Source: Bacteroidota bacterium (GTDB taxonomy: Bacteria; Bacteroidota; Rhodothermia; Rhodothermales; UBA10348). From it: DNA of 64,000 bases. Position 1 is the first letter of the stretch. The number at the start of each line of letters is the position of its first letter. Made by a program: the position numbers and the translations under genes. The notes beneath the pieces were generated by a model. That model was not told the DNA's origin, ran no database searches, and was given only the letters and a program-made list of their open reading frames with translations. The stretch covers positions 1 through 64,000 of the forward strand of contig JAJCYQ010000015.1 in the NCBI GenBank assembly GCA_029262835.1. The letters are read 5' to 3'. Positions 24,563-32,542 of the stretch are shown piece by piece.

Positions 24563-25243
24563 TCAGGATCCGCCAAACGGCAGCCTGTCAAAGATGCTAC
24601 CCGCACGAGGGCGTGCAGCGACTTCCTTCAGATAATACGGCTCGAAGGAGGAAGCATCCTCCTGAAGGTACGCATGCGGAGCGTTCTGCACGAGTCGGGC
24701 GGCCCAGGTGGCGTTTGCCTCGTGCTCCGTGTCAAGGTGGGCGCGTGTGCCCACGTGACGCGTTATCCAGGTCGCCACGTCGGGATCGCCAACGACGGTG
24801 TCGGGCACGATGCCCTTCGGCGTGCCCGGTAGGGACGTTGACATTTCATATGCACCTACGTACCATTCTCCCTTGCGGGCGGGAAAACGGGGCGTGACAA
24901 CGACCGAATGGCCCGCCGGGAACGCGCCCGGGGGTGTGCCCTCAAAGGCGGCGAACGCCATGACCTCGAGCGTGGAGACTGCCAGGAGCGGGGCGCGGAG
25001 CGCAAGGCACAGCGCCTTGGCCGATGCCAATCCAATCCGAAGTCCAGTGTAGGATCCGGGTCCGGCAACGATCACGACTCCGCGGAGGCGCGTCGTGTCG
25101 GTGCCACCAAGCAGGTCGGCCACGAATGGCGCCAAGAGCTCGGCGTGGGAGCGCGGCCTGTCGGACGTACGTTCCTCGGCGTGCTGGCCGTCAAGGAGCG
25201 ATACGGAGCAGACGTCGCGGGATGTATCGATGGATAGTAACAT
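24563..25243 (-). CDS. tsaB: tRNA t6A biosynthesis protein TsaB
   Basis: 226-residue ASKHA-fold scaffold for TsaD/TsaE in t6A37 formation. N-terminal LSIDTSRDVCSVSL, HAELLAPFV, and the diagnostic VAGPGSYTGLRIGLASAKALC (about 58-80). The C-terminal part is divergent as usual. Divergent from the EF-G-like operon; first gene of tsaB-accD. Functionally linked to the sua5 gene at 12.5 kb. Confidence 0.92.
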   Translation of the reverse strand: MLLSIDTSRDVCSVSLLDGQHAEERTSDRPRSHAELLAPFVADLLGGTDTTRLRGVVIVAGPGSYTGLRIGLASAKALCLALRAPLLAVSTLEVMAFAAFEGTPPGAFPAGHSVVVTPRFPARKGEWYVGAYEMSTSLPGTPKGIVPDTVVGDPDVATWITRHVGTRAHLDTEHEANATWAARLVQNAPHAYLQEDASSFEPYYLKEVAARPRAGSIFDRLPFGGS

Positions 25244-25325
25244 GAGCCGTCTCCAAATCCGCTCCGGGCCCCACAGGTTCCCACGCCGGTGAATCCCCTA
25301 CAGCGCCTGTAAGACACCCCCAGAG

Positions 25326-25355
25326 TTGACTTAATGGAGGGTGCGCGTATTTTAT
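25326..25355 (+). promoter_or_regulatory. Putative promoter of the EF-G-like/amidase/MamK-like operon
   Basis: TTGACT at 25326-25331 and TATTTTAT at 25348-25355 with a 16-nt spacer, 42 nt before the preferred EF-G-like start. Only base similarity to -35/-10 elements supports it. Confidence 0.4.
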
Positions 25356-25396
25356 CAGCCCGCAAACCGGATCGCCAATCAGACCGTCAGGTGGTT

Positions 25397-27514
25397 ATGA
25401 AAGTATACGATGCAGATCACATCAGAAATGTAGCCCTTGTGGGCCACCAGGGCAGTGGTAAGACCATGCTCGCCGAATCCATGCTGTATGCCGCTGGTGC
25501 CCTGAAACGCATGGGCAGCATTGAGGAGGGGACGACCATCAGTGACTATCATGCCAGTGAGAAGGAACGCGGCATGTCTGTTTTCGCCTCGCTCCTGCAT
25601 GTCGAATATCTCGGAAAGAAGATCAATGTAATGGATACGCCGGGTTATCCGGATTTTGTAAGCGAGGTTGCCGCCTCCCTGCACGTGACGGACTCGGCGC
25701 TTTTCGTGATCAATGCCGGGGAAGGGGTCCAGGTGGGAACGGAGCTGGCCTGGCGTTCGGCAGTCCGGCAGAACACGCCGTCCATGTTCGTGATCAACCA
25801 CATGGACAAGCCGGATGTCACTTTTCGGGACGTTGTCGCGCAGCTCAAAGATCGCTTCGGACGGGGCGCGACGGTTGTACAGATTCCGGGCGGCACAGGT
25901 AGCCGGTCCATCATCGATGTGCTGATCATGAAGCAGATCACATTCGACGATCACGGAAAAATGACCGTTTCTGCTATTGAAGAGGCATTTGTCAGCGAAG
26001 CGGAGCAGTTGCACAATGAACTGGTCGAGAACATTGCGGAGAACGACGAGAGCCTGATGGATCTCTATTTCGATAAAGGGACGCTGACTGAAGATGAGAT
26101 GAGATCCGGACTGCGCGAGGCCATGATCCGCCACCAGTTGTTTCCGATCTTCCTGACCAGTGCCACCAGTAATATTGGAGTATCGCGTCTCATGGAGTTC
26201 GTGGGTAATGTCTGCCCTACACCCAGCCAGATGCCGCCGGCACCGCTTGCCAGCGGCGGAACGATCGAGCCCGATTCTGCAGGAGAACCGGTGGCGCTTA
26301 TTTACCATACAATGTCCGAAGCCCATGTAGGTGACTATTCCTTCTTTCGAATCTACTCGGGAGCGCTCGAGACGGGCATGGACCTTGTGAATGCGGAAAC
26401 GGGTGTGACCGAGCGCCTCGGACAGATTTTTACCATCAACGGGCATGATCGCGATCCCGTCGAGCGTATGTACGCTGGGGACCTGGGGGCGCTCGTAAAG
26501 CTCAAGAACACGCACACGAACAACACGCTGCACAGGAAAGGCAGTCAGGTAGTCGTGGAGCCCTTCCTCGTCCCGTCCCCGCGCTACGCGGTGGCGGTGG
26601 TGACGGTCAAAGACGGAGAAGAAGACAAGCTTGCGGCCGGTCTGCACCAGCTTCACGAGGAGGACCCGTCGTTGCAGATTACGCACGACCAACTTCTGAG
26701 CCAGCTCGTTCTGAGCGGACAGGGCGAAATGCACCTGGAAATTGCCAGGTACCGCTTGAAGAACCGGTTCGGTGTGGAAGTGGAATTCGTTCGTCCGAAG
26801 GTGGCCTACCGGGAAACTATCCAACAGCAGGCCCGGGCCAAATATCGCCATAAGAAACAGACGGGCGGTGCCGGGCAGTTCGCGGACATTTCCATGCTTG
26901 TTGAGCCGTTGAACGGGGAGTTCGTGCCACCCGATGATATCAAGGTCCGCGGTGAGCATACCGAAACGACGGCCTGGGGCTCTACCGTTCATTTTGTGGA
27001 TGCGATCGTCGGTGGCGTGATCGATATGCGGCGATTTTTCGGAGCCATACAGAAAGGAGTCATGGAGGCGTGTCAACGGGGCCCGGTGGCAGGGTATCCG
27101 GTCGGGAATGTCCGGGTAGTCATCCATGACGGCGGTATGCATCCGGTCGATTCGAATGAAGCGGCGTTCAAGTCGGCAGCGCGCGCCTGTTTTCGCGATG
27201 CGTTCCGACAGGCGCGTTCCGTGATGATGGAGCCGATCCATCATCTTGAAGTTCTGATTCCGGATGGGTATACAGGCGATGTGATGGGAGATCTCAACAC
27301 GCGTCGCGCACGCATCCAGGGTATAGAAACGGAAGGCCCCTTTCAGAAGGTAATCGCCGATGCGCCGGAGGCCGAACTTCACAGATACTCGACGTCCCTG
27401 CGGTCCATGACCCAGGGTCGAGGCCTGCATCGATCCGAATTTTCCGGGTACGAACCCATGCCGCGGCATGTCCAGGACGAAATTGCGTCAGAAGCGATTG
27501 AGGATGAAGACTAG
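25397..27514 (+). CDS. Elongation factor G-like translational GTPase
   Basis: 705-residue EF-G paralogue with the complete five-domain layout: G domain with G1 GHQGSGKT (16-23), switch region EKERGMSV, G3 DTPGYPDF and a non-canonical G4 NHMD instead of NKMD; domain IV and V with RPKVAYRET, GGAGQFAD, and PIHHLEVLIPDGYTGDVMGDLNTRRARIQG (visible as LEVLIPDGYTGDVMGDLN). These deviations place it with the secondary 'EF-G-like' proteins rather than the main translocase, which usually sits beside rpsG/tuf. Start at 25397 is preceded by AGGTGG. It is 8 nt from the amidase gene, which suggests co-transcription. Confidence 0.85.
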   Translation: MKVYDADHIRNVALVGHQGSGKTMLAESMLYAAGALKRMGSIEEGTTISDYHASEKERGMSVFASLLHVEYLGKKINVMDTPGYPDFVSEVAASLHVTDSALFVINAGEGVQVGTELAWRSAVRQNTPSMFVINHMDKPDVTFRDVVAQLKDRFGRGATVVQIPGGTGSRSIIDVLIMKQITFDDHGKMTVSAIEEAFVSEAEQLHNELVENIAENDESLMDLYFDKGTLTEDEMRSGLREAMIRHQLFPIFLTSATSNIGVSRLMEFVGNVCPTPSQMPPAPLASGGTIEPDSAGEPVALIYHTMSEAHVGDYSFFRIYSGALETGMDLVNAETGVTERLGQIFTINGHDRDPVERMYAGDLGALVKLKNTHTNNTLHRKGSQVVVEPFLVPSPRYAVAVVTVKDGEEDKLAAGLHQLHEEDPSLQITHDQLLSQLVLSGQGEMHLEIARYRLKNRFGVEVEFVRPKVAYRETIQQQARAKYRHKKQTGGAGQFADISMLVEPLNGEFVPPDDIKVRGEHTETTAWGSTVHFVDAIVGGVIDMRRFFGAIQKGVMEACQRGPVAGYPVGNVRVVIHDGGMHPVDSNEAAFKSAARACFRDAFRQARSVMMEPIHHLEVLIPDGYTGDVMGDLNTRRARIQGIETEGPFQKVIADAPEAELHRYSTSLRSMTQGRGLHRSEFSGYEPMPRHVQDEIASEAIEDED

Positions 27515-27522
27515 GTCTGCGT

Positions 27523-28542
27523 GTGTCACGTAAGGAAATACTTCGGGGCGTTTACGAAGAGAACAGACGCATAAAGGAGAAGGGTACGACCGGGGCACGG
27601 CGTGGGGGATACCCACGCCGCCTGGGTGCAGGCGGCGTCGCCATCGTGGTGGTGCTCGTTGTGGTGGCTGGTCTGGTTTTCTGGCACGATGCATCGCGTC
27701 GTATGGATGCCGATTCTACTGTCGCACCCACCTCTCCGGATGCCCGGTTCGAAATGGCCATTCCAGATGATCCCATGCTTAGGGAACTGGAATTGCCAGC
27801 CGGGACCTCACTCGAGGAATTGACCAGTTCCGCCGTGCCTATGGCTGACCTGTTTGATCTTGGCGTGCGTACGATTGTGATCGATGCTGGGCATGGAGGT
27901 GTGGATGGTGGAGCCGAGTCGGTGGCAGGACTCAAAGAGAAAGAGATCACCCTTGACGTCGCCAGCCGTCTTGCTCGTCGCCTGCAGCGATACGGCGTCT
28001 ACGATGTGCTCATGACGCGAGAGGCCGATTCAACGCTTTCACTTCGGGAGCGTGTCGAATATGCCAATTCGAAAGAGGCGGACATTTTCGTATCCATCCA
28101 TGTGAACTGGTTTCCATCCGATTCCGTCTACGCACTCGAAACCTACTATTTCGGGGGGCAGGCGGACACCCTGACGCTGCAACTCGCCGAGCGGGAAAAC
28201 CGCAATTCAGATTACACGGTGGCCGAGTTCAATCGTCTCATGAGTGGGATGTCCGATCGCATAAAAGGAGAGGAGTCTCGTCGACTCGCACTCGCCGTTC
28301 AACGGAGTATGATCCGGAATACCAGGCGGGAAACGGGTCCGGTCCAGAATTGGGGAATCAAATCAGGTCCTTTCGTAGTGCTCGTTGGAACGGATGCCCC
28401 TGGCATCCTAGCTGAAATTGGTGTAATTAGTAATGGCCCGGAAGCGGCGCGTCTTGCGACGGTTGAATACCGGGAACGGTTGGCCCTGTACCTGGAAGAG
28501 GGAATCATTAACTATCTGAACCAAATGGCATCCAGTGAGTGA
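27523..28542 (+). CDS. Membrane-anchored N-acetylmuramoyl-L-alanine amidase (Amidase_3)
   Basis: 339 residues. A basic cytoplasmic N-terminus (1-34) precedes one transmembrane helix (about 36-55), then a periplasmic linker and the zinc amidase domain. Zinc/catalytic positions are intact: VIDAGHGGVDGG (about 116-127), LKEKEITLDVA (Glu), SIHVNWFPS (about 192), and LAEIGVISNGPEA (catalytic Glu, about 297). It cleaves the stem peptide from MurNAc. GTG start at 27523, 8 nt after the EF-G-like stop. The MamK-like gene begins 2 nt after its TGA, so amidase and filament protein are tightly co-expressed. Confidence 0.9.
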   Translation: MSRKEILRGVYEENRRIKEKGTTGARRGGYPRRLGAGGVAIVVVLVVVAGLVFWHDASRRMDADSTVAPTSPDARFEMAIPDDPMLRELELPAGTSLEELTSSAVPMADLFDLGVRTIVIDAGHGGVDGGAESVAGLKEKEITLDVASRLARRLQRYGVYDVLMTREADSTLSLRERVEYANSKEADIFVSIHVNWFPSDSVYALETYYFGGQADTLTLQLAERENRNSDYTVAEFNRLMSGMSDRIKGEESRRLALAVQRSMIRNTRRETGPVQNWGIKSGPFVVLVGTDAPGILAEIGVISNGPEAARLATVEYRERLALYLEEGIINYLNQMASSE

Positions 28543-28544
28543 TT

Positions 28545-29585
28545 ATGGCTGCAAAATCAAAGAATACTAAAAAAAAGGCATCGTCCAACGTTCTGTACAT
28601 TGGCATGGATCTCGGCACCTCTCGAAGTGCGGTTGTTGCCAGCAGTGGGAAACGTGATTGGGTGCACAGTTACGTAGGATGGCCGCGGGATTTCGTGGCG
28701 CGGAAGCATCTTGGAAAGGATGTATTGTTCGGGGAAGAGGCGCTCGCCAATCGGTTATCCGTACATCTGTCACGACCCCTGGAGCAGGGAGTCATACGCG
28801 ACGGTACCGTGCGGGACGAGGACGCTGTTCGGGAACTCGTACACTACCTGATCGAGGCGGCGGCGCCTGGTGACTCCACGGAAGTGTACGCCGCTGTGGG
28901 TGTACCAGCCGAGGCGCTGCGCGTAAACAAGATGGCGATACGGGATGCGGTCAAGGAGTATGCGGACCGGCTTATGGTCGTGTCAGAACCGTTCGCGATC
29001 GCCTATGGCATTGGTGTCCTGAACAATGCGCTGGTGATTGATATCGGTGCCGGGACCATGGACTTCTGCATCATGCACGGTACCATGCCGACCGAGGATG
29101 ACCAGCGCACACTGACGGTTGCAGGTGACTATATAGACCGGCACCTTCTCGACGTATTGTCCGAGAAATATCCGAATGCCCGTTTTTCGGAACCATTGAT
29201 TCGTCAGGCCAAGGAGCAGGGCGCATTCGTGGGTAGTGGGAAGAACCGGGTGAAGGTAAAGGTCCCGGTCGATGGCGTGACCACAGAACTTGACATCGCA
29301 CCCGAAATGCAGCGCGTATGTGCCAGCATTGTCCCAGTCATGACCGAGGCCATGATGGACCTGATTTCTGAATATGAGCCGGACTTCCAGGATGAGGTCA
29401 AACAGAACATTTACCTGGCGGGGGGTGGCAGCCAGATCCACGGACTGGACAAGGCCCTGGTCGATGCACTCAAGGACTATGGAACGTTGAATGTGAACGT
29501 GATTGACGACCCGCTCTATGCTGGTGCAGAGGGAGCGCTGGCGCTCGCCCAGGACATGCCAGATGAGTACTGGGAGGACATGTGA
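28545..29585 (+). CDS. MamK-like bacterial actin
   Basis: 346-residue actin-fold ATPase. Phosphate-1 motif GMDLGTS (20-26), VSEPFAIAYGIGVLNN (from 146), phosphate-2 motif VIDIGAGTMDF (164-174), and adenosine motif LAGGGSQIHG (291-300). From memory, the segment VSEPF-AYGxGxLNN-xxVDIGAGTxD, the following P-x-E-D-Q-x-T-L-T-x-A-G-x-Y-x-D pattern, and the C-terminal PxxYW closely track MamK of magnetospirilla rather than MreB, ParM or FtsA. MamK filaments align magnetosomes; no magnetosome genes occur here. The N-terminus is lysine-rich. ATG at 28545 preferred; a GTG at 28539 overlaps the amidase stop. A bidirectional terminator follows. Confidence 0.88.
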   Translation: MAAKSKNTKKKASSNVLYIGMDLGTSRSAVVASSGKRDWVHSYVGWPRDFVARKHLGKDVLFGEEALANRLSVHLSRPLEQGVIRDGTVRDEDAVRELVHYLIEAAAPGDSTEVYAAVGVPAEALRVNKMAIRDAVKEYADRLMVVSEPFAIAYGIGVLNNALVIDIGAGTMDFCIMHGTMPTEDDQRTLTVAGDYIDRHLLDVLSEKYPNARFSEPLIRQAKEQGAFVGSGKNRVKVKVPVDGVTTELDIAPEMQRVCASIVPVMTEAMMDLISEYEPDFQDEVKQNIYLAGGGSQIHGLDKALVDALKDYGTLNVNVIDDPLYAGAEGALALAQDMPDEYWEDM

Positions 29586-29603
29586 CGATGTTCGCGAACA
29601 GAA

Positions 29604-29635
29604 AAAGCCCCGTCGGGTATTCCCAACGGGGCTTT
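29604..29635. terminator. Bidirectional Rho-independent terminator
   Basis: Stem AAAGCCCCGT (29604-29613) with ACGGGGCTTT (29626-29635), extended by GGG/CCC around a TATT loop. A-rich on the left and T-rich on the right, so it can end the MamK-like operon (plus) and tRNA-Met (minus). Confidence 0.85.
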
Positions 29636-29636
29636 G

Positions 29637-29710
29637 TGGCGCGGGAGAGACTTGAACTCTCGACCTCCGGGTTATGAATCCGACGCTCTAACCACCTGAG
29701 CTACCGCGCC
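29637..29710 (-). tRNA. tRNA-Met (anticodon CAT, elongator type)
   Basis: 74 nt on the minus strand. Acceptor GGCGCGG/CCGCGCC with A discriminator at 29637; D arm AGCTCAGGTGGTTAGAGC; anticodon loop TTCATAA gives CAT; T loop GTTCAAGTC. The first acceptor pair G-C and lack of the three G-C pairs of initiator tRNA favour the elongator form. A lysidine-type Ile tRNA is less likely but cannot be excluded. CCA is not encoded. Confidence 0.9.
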
Positions 29711-29793
29711 TCATGCGGGCCGGAAAATACGATGGTGCAGATCGCGGATCAACGCCCTATCGGGATCGGGGTTCTTTCTTCATTACAGATTAT

Positions 29794-30948
29794 ATGGGCT
29801 GGGATCGACTTATAGGACAGGAACGGGTGAAGCACATGCTCTCGAGTGCCATCTCCTCGAAGCGTGTGGCGCATGCATGGCTGTTTCATGGTCCGGCTGG
29901 ATCTGGAAAGCGGGCTGCTGCACTGGCTTTCGCACAGGCGCTCCAGTGCAAAGAGCGATTCGACGGAAGTGTCTGTGGCACGTGTTCAGCCTGCCACAAG
30001 GTCCCCCGCATGCTGCACCCTGACGTGCACGTCCTCATTCCGCATGCCAACGATGCGGCGCCAGCGGACCTCGGAGCCCGTGTAGCCCTGCTCGCGGAGT
30101 CCCCTTATTCCGTGATTGATTATGCGCGCCGCCCGAGCCTTGATGGCTCGGGCGGCGCCAGCAATAAGCAGGTGTCCTATCTGATTGGTCAGGTTCAGGA
30201 AGAATTGCGTGCTCCCATGAGCTACAGGCCTGTTGAAGGTGCGTGGCGGATTGCCATCCTGACGCACGCTCAGACCATGCGCACGGAAGGAGCGAATGCA
30301 TTCCTGAAATTGCTGGAGGAGCCTGGAAACAATACGGTATTCATCCTGCTCGCAGAGCGTCTGGATCAGGTGCTTCCCACTATCATGAGCCGCTGCCAAC
30401 AGGTACGTTTCTCGCCTCTCGATGCAGATGAGATTGCCGCGGGGATAGAGCGGGAAGGGCTGGCGCCGCCCGACATGGCAGCGGTACTGGCTCGAATGGC
30501 AGACGGATCGTACGAGCAGGCGCGAGAACTTGCCTTGAGCAAGGAGCTGAGGCGTTCAAGGGATTTCATTCTGGATTTCCTGCGGCACGCTTTCAAAGCC
30601 TCGGGCGATGACATGATGTCACGGGTAGACGAATTGGCGGCAGAGGGTCGGGAGTCGGTCAAGTTTCACCTGCTTGTTCTGCTTGGTCTGATCCGAGATT
30701 TGTTGTTGTTTGCTGAGGCCGGAAAGACCGCCCCAATTGTCAACGTGGACTGGCAGGACGTACTTGTCAAGTTTTCGGGGGGGCTACCCCTCGCGCGACT
30801 CGATACGATGGCCGATGCCGTGGAACACGCCATCTACATGGTGGAAAGGAATGTGAACCAGCGCCTGGCTCTTGCCAATCTGGCAATCACCCTGAGTCGA
30901 GCCATGCGCGGAGATGGTCAGGTGGAGGCCGTACCACGCGTCGGTTGA
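29794..30948 (+). CDS. holB: DNA polymerase III delta' subunit-like clamp-loader protein
   Basis: 384-residue AAA+ clamp-loader component. DRLIGQERV then the P-loop GPAGSGKR (33-40), where the usual Thr/Ser after Lys is Arg, as expected for a subunit that need not hydrolyse ATP. A zinc module follows (CGTCSAC near 65). Sensor region NAFLKLLEEPGNNTVFIL and arginine finger block PTIMSRCQQVRF are intact. Start at 29794 (MGWDRLIG) fits the family; an upstream extension would run into the tRNA. The last 31 nt overlap the convergent glycosyltransferase gene. Confidence 0.9.
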   Translation: MGWDRLIGQERVKHMLSSAISSKRVAHAWLFHGPAGSGKRAAALAFAQALQCKERFDGSVCGTCSACHKVPRMLHPDVHVLIPHANDAAPADLGARVALLAESPYSVIDYARRPSLDGSGGASNKQVSYLIGQVQEELRAPMSYRPVEGAWRIAILTHAQTMRTEGANAFLKLLEEPGNNTVFILLAERLDQVLPTIMSRCQQVRFSPLDADEIAAGIEREGLAPPDMAAVLARMADGSYEQARELALSKELRRSRDFILDFLRHAFKASGDDMMSRVDELAAEGRESVKFHLLVLLGLIRDLLLFAEAGKTAPIVNVDWQDVLVKFSGGLPLARLDTMADAVEHAIYMVERNVNQRLALANLAITLSRAMRGDGQVEAVPRVG

Positions 30949-32156
30949 TGTGCGTCGATAATGGCCGCTGCCTGGGCAATATATCTTTCCAGGCTCTCAT
31001 TACGGGAATAGTAGGTGCTGCGGCGCAGCGCATTCCTGCTCCATGACGTCACGGCAGTGGCCAGGTCAGGTTCTGCTTTCCACACGGGATCGAGGTCCAG
31101 GCTGTTCCATGACAACATCGGGCCCAGGACGTGCTCCTGGACTTCCATGCCCAGCGGCCCGTCAGCGTCGCACACGGCCAGGATGGGAGCACCCGACGAA
31201 ACGGCTGGAATGAGTTTCGATGGCAGGAAAGAGTGCCCAGCTCCGTGACGCTCTGTGACCACATAGAAATCGCACCAGGACAACCAGTCTGCCAGTTCTT
31301 TTTCCGAGGTAAGCGGCATGAGCAGAAAGCGATCGTCTACAGTGTGATTCAGCCAGGAACGAAGCTCATCGACACGCGCTCCGCTGGCATGAATTCGAAA
31401 CTCAAAGGATTCCTGCCTCTCGTGAAGTGCCATGCAAAATGTCAGCAGATCCTGTTTTGCTCCCAGATTACCCGAATAAAGGAGCCGGAGGGGGGCGTGC
31501 GCCCGCTCCTGCTTACGGAGCATCGGAGATAGATGGCGGGCCATATCAGCATGAAGCCAGTTCGGTAGACAGGCAACGTGCTGTGGTGCTCCAGGGATAC
31601 TTTCGAGTGTTTCGACCATGGAAACCGATATACTTGACCATGCATGAGCACGGCGGAACAGCGCATTCTGGATCCACATCATGAAACGTGCTGAGGGTCC
31701 GGCCAGTCCCCCGGCGACAGCCGCCTGTGCGGAGAGATCCTGAACATTGAGCCACAGCGGAGCATGGGCCATACGCGATGCGACGATTCCATAGGCTACG
31801 GATCCGATAAGAGGGCAAAATGACATGACCAGGTCAAAATCACCCCGAGACGGAATCCGGCGAACCAGGGACAGAAAGAATGATGCCTCATGCAAAAGGC
31901 GCTGGAAAAGGCTGTTGGGATTCCGGGGTATATGGAGTCCATGTCGCTCGACACGGACCCCGTGCTCCGTACTGTCACGTATGGTGATTCCATTCTTTCC
32001 GGACTTGTCCTTCCACTCCGGGTAATAGGAGTAGGCGCATTTCACCGTCACGTTCCAGCCTCGTTCGGCAAAGCCCTCGCACAGGTCCGTGAACAGTATG
32101 CCACCGCCGAGGTCTGGCTTGAACACATTGACTATGACAAGAAGACGCGGTTGCAA
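30918..32156 (-). CDS. Glycosyltransferase, group 1-like
   Basis: 412 residues with two Rossmann-like halves. N-terminal VNVFKPDLGGGILFTDLCEGFAERGWNVTV (recognisable in PDLGGG and the GFAERG helix) is the acceptor side; LRLLYSGNLGAKQDLLTF marks the donor half, and the usual E-x7-E region is degenerate (FLPSKLIPAVSSGAPILAV). WcaI-like family 4 assignment is tentative. The start appears to be TTG at 32156 since no suitable ATG/GTG lies upstream. It is monocistronic between a terminator and holB; the product is likely involved in surface glycan synthesis. Confidence 0.75.
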   Translation of the reverse strand: MQPRLLVIVNVFKPDLGGGILFTDLCEGFAERGWNVTVKCAYSYYPEWKDKSGKNGITIRDSTEHGVRVERHGLHIPRNPNSLFQRLLHEASFFLSLVRRIPSRGDFDLVMSFCPLIGSVAYGIVASRMAHAPLWLNVQDLSAQAAVAGGLAGPSARFMMWIQNALFRRAHAWSSISVSMVETLESIPGAPQHVACLPNWLHADMARHLSPMLRKQERAHAPLRLLYSGNLGAKQDLLTFCMALHERQESFEFRIHASGARVDELRSWLNHTVDDRFLLMPLTSEKELADWLSWCDFYVVTERHGAGHSFLPSKLIPAVSSGAPILAVCDADGPLGMEVQEHVLGPMLSWNSLDLDPVWKAEPDLATAVTSWSRNALRRSTYYSRNESLERYIAQAAAIIDAHQPTRGTAST

Positions 32157-32186
32157 TGTTGTGGATTCTGGTATTGTTCAATCAAA

Positions 32187-32218
32187 GAAAAAAAGCACAG
32201 CCGCGGAGCGGCTGTGCT
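32187..32218 (-). terminator. Rho-independent terminator downstream of purF/small ORF
   Basis: Perfect 11-bp stem AGCACAGCCGC / GCGGCTGTGCT (32194-32218) with a 3-nt loop, then seven T on the minus strand (A-tract 32188-32194). It separates the purF unit from the glycosyltransferase gene. Confidence 0.88.
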
Positions 32219-32292
32219 GATTCTTTCTGGCGCGCTGCTGGTTGAGCGACCAGCACGCACCGATGCGGAGCGGATGTAGCCGAAGCTACAGG
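32219..32292 (-). other. Two extra hairpins ahead of the terminator
   Basis: On the minus strand, TGTAGC-TTCG-GCTACA (32275-32290, a UUCG tetraloop hairpin overlapping the small ORF stop) and GCTGGT-CGCTCA-ACCAGC (32237-32254) precede the terminator. The three stems in series suggest a structured 3' UTR or a small RNA released from the purF transcript. Confidence 0.45.
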
Positions 32293-32477
32293 AGTTGAAA
32301 CACCATGAGAACAATCAGACCTACGACGCCCGCTCCAAACGTCATCGTTCTGATCGCACGATCGACGGGATTACGCATAAGGGCGTGGCTGTATGGTTCG
32401 GTAGGACGGCGAGACAGGTGGAAAGTACGAAGCGTGCTCCCGGAGTAAAACGAATCAGGCCCGAAAAGCATGCACAT
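32286..32477 (-). CDS. Putative small single-pass membrane protein downstream of purF
   Basis: 63 codons, same strand as purF, 65 nt after its stop. Only the C-terminal 30 residues have protein character: MRNPVDRAIRTMTFGAGVV followed by GLIVLMVFQLL, a single transmembrane helix preceded by basic residues. Translation may start at the internal ATG at 32375, giving a 29-30 residue membrane peptide. No family recognised. The immediately following hairpins and terminator show that the region is transcribed, not that it is translated. Confidence 0.4.
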   Translation of the reverse strand: MCMLFGPDSFYSGSTLRTFHLSRRPTEPYSHALMRNPVDRAIRTMTFGAGVVGLIVLMVFQLL

Positions 32478-32542
32478 ATGTATAATTCATGCTGTCTTCA
32501 CATAAGACGTTGGTTATGCTCCGTTTTGTCTTCGGTACGTCT

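Noticed and set aside
25379-27469. 696-codon open frame antisense to the EF-G-like gene
   Set aside because: Shadow of the strong codon bias of the sense gene; no family motifs and composition rich in His/Arg as expected for an antisense frame.
28545-29585. Magnetosome gene island
   Set aside because: Only the MamK-like actin is present; no mamA, B, E, M, O, P or Q-like genes in 64 kb.
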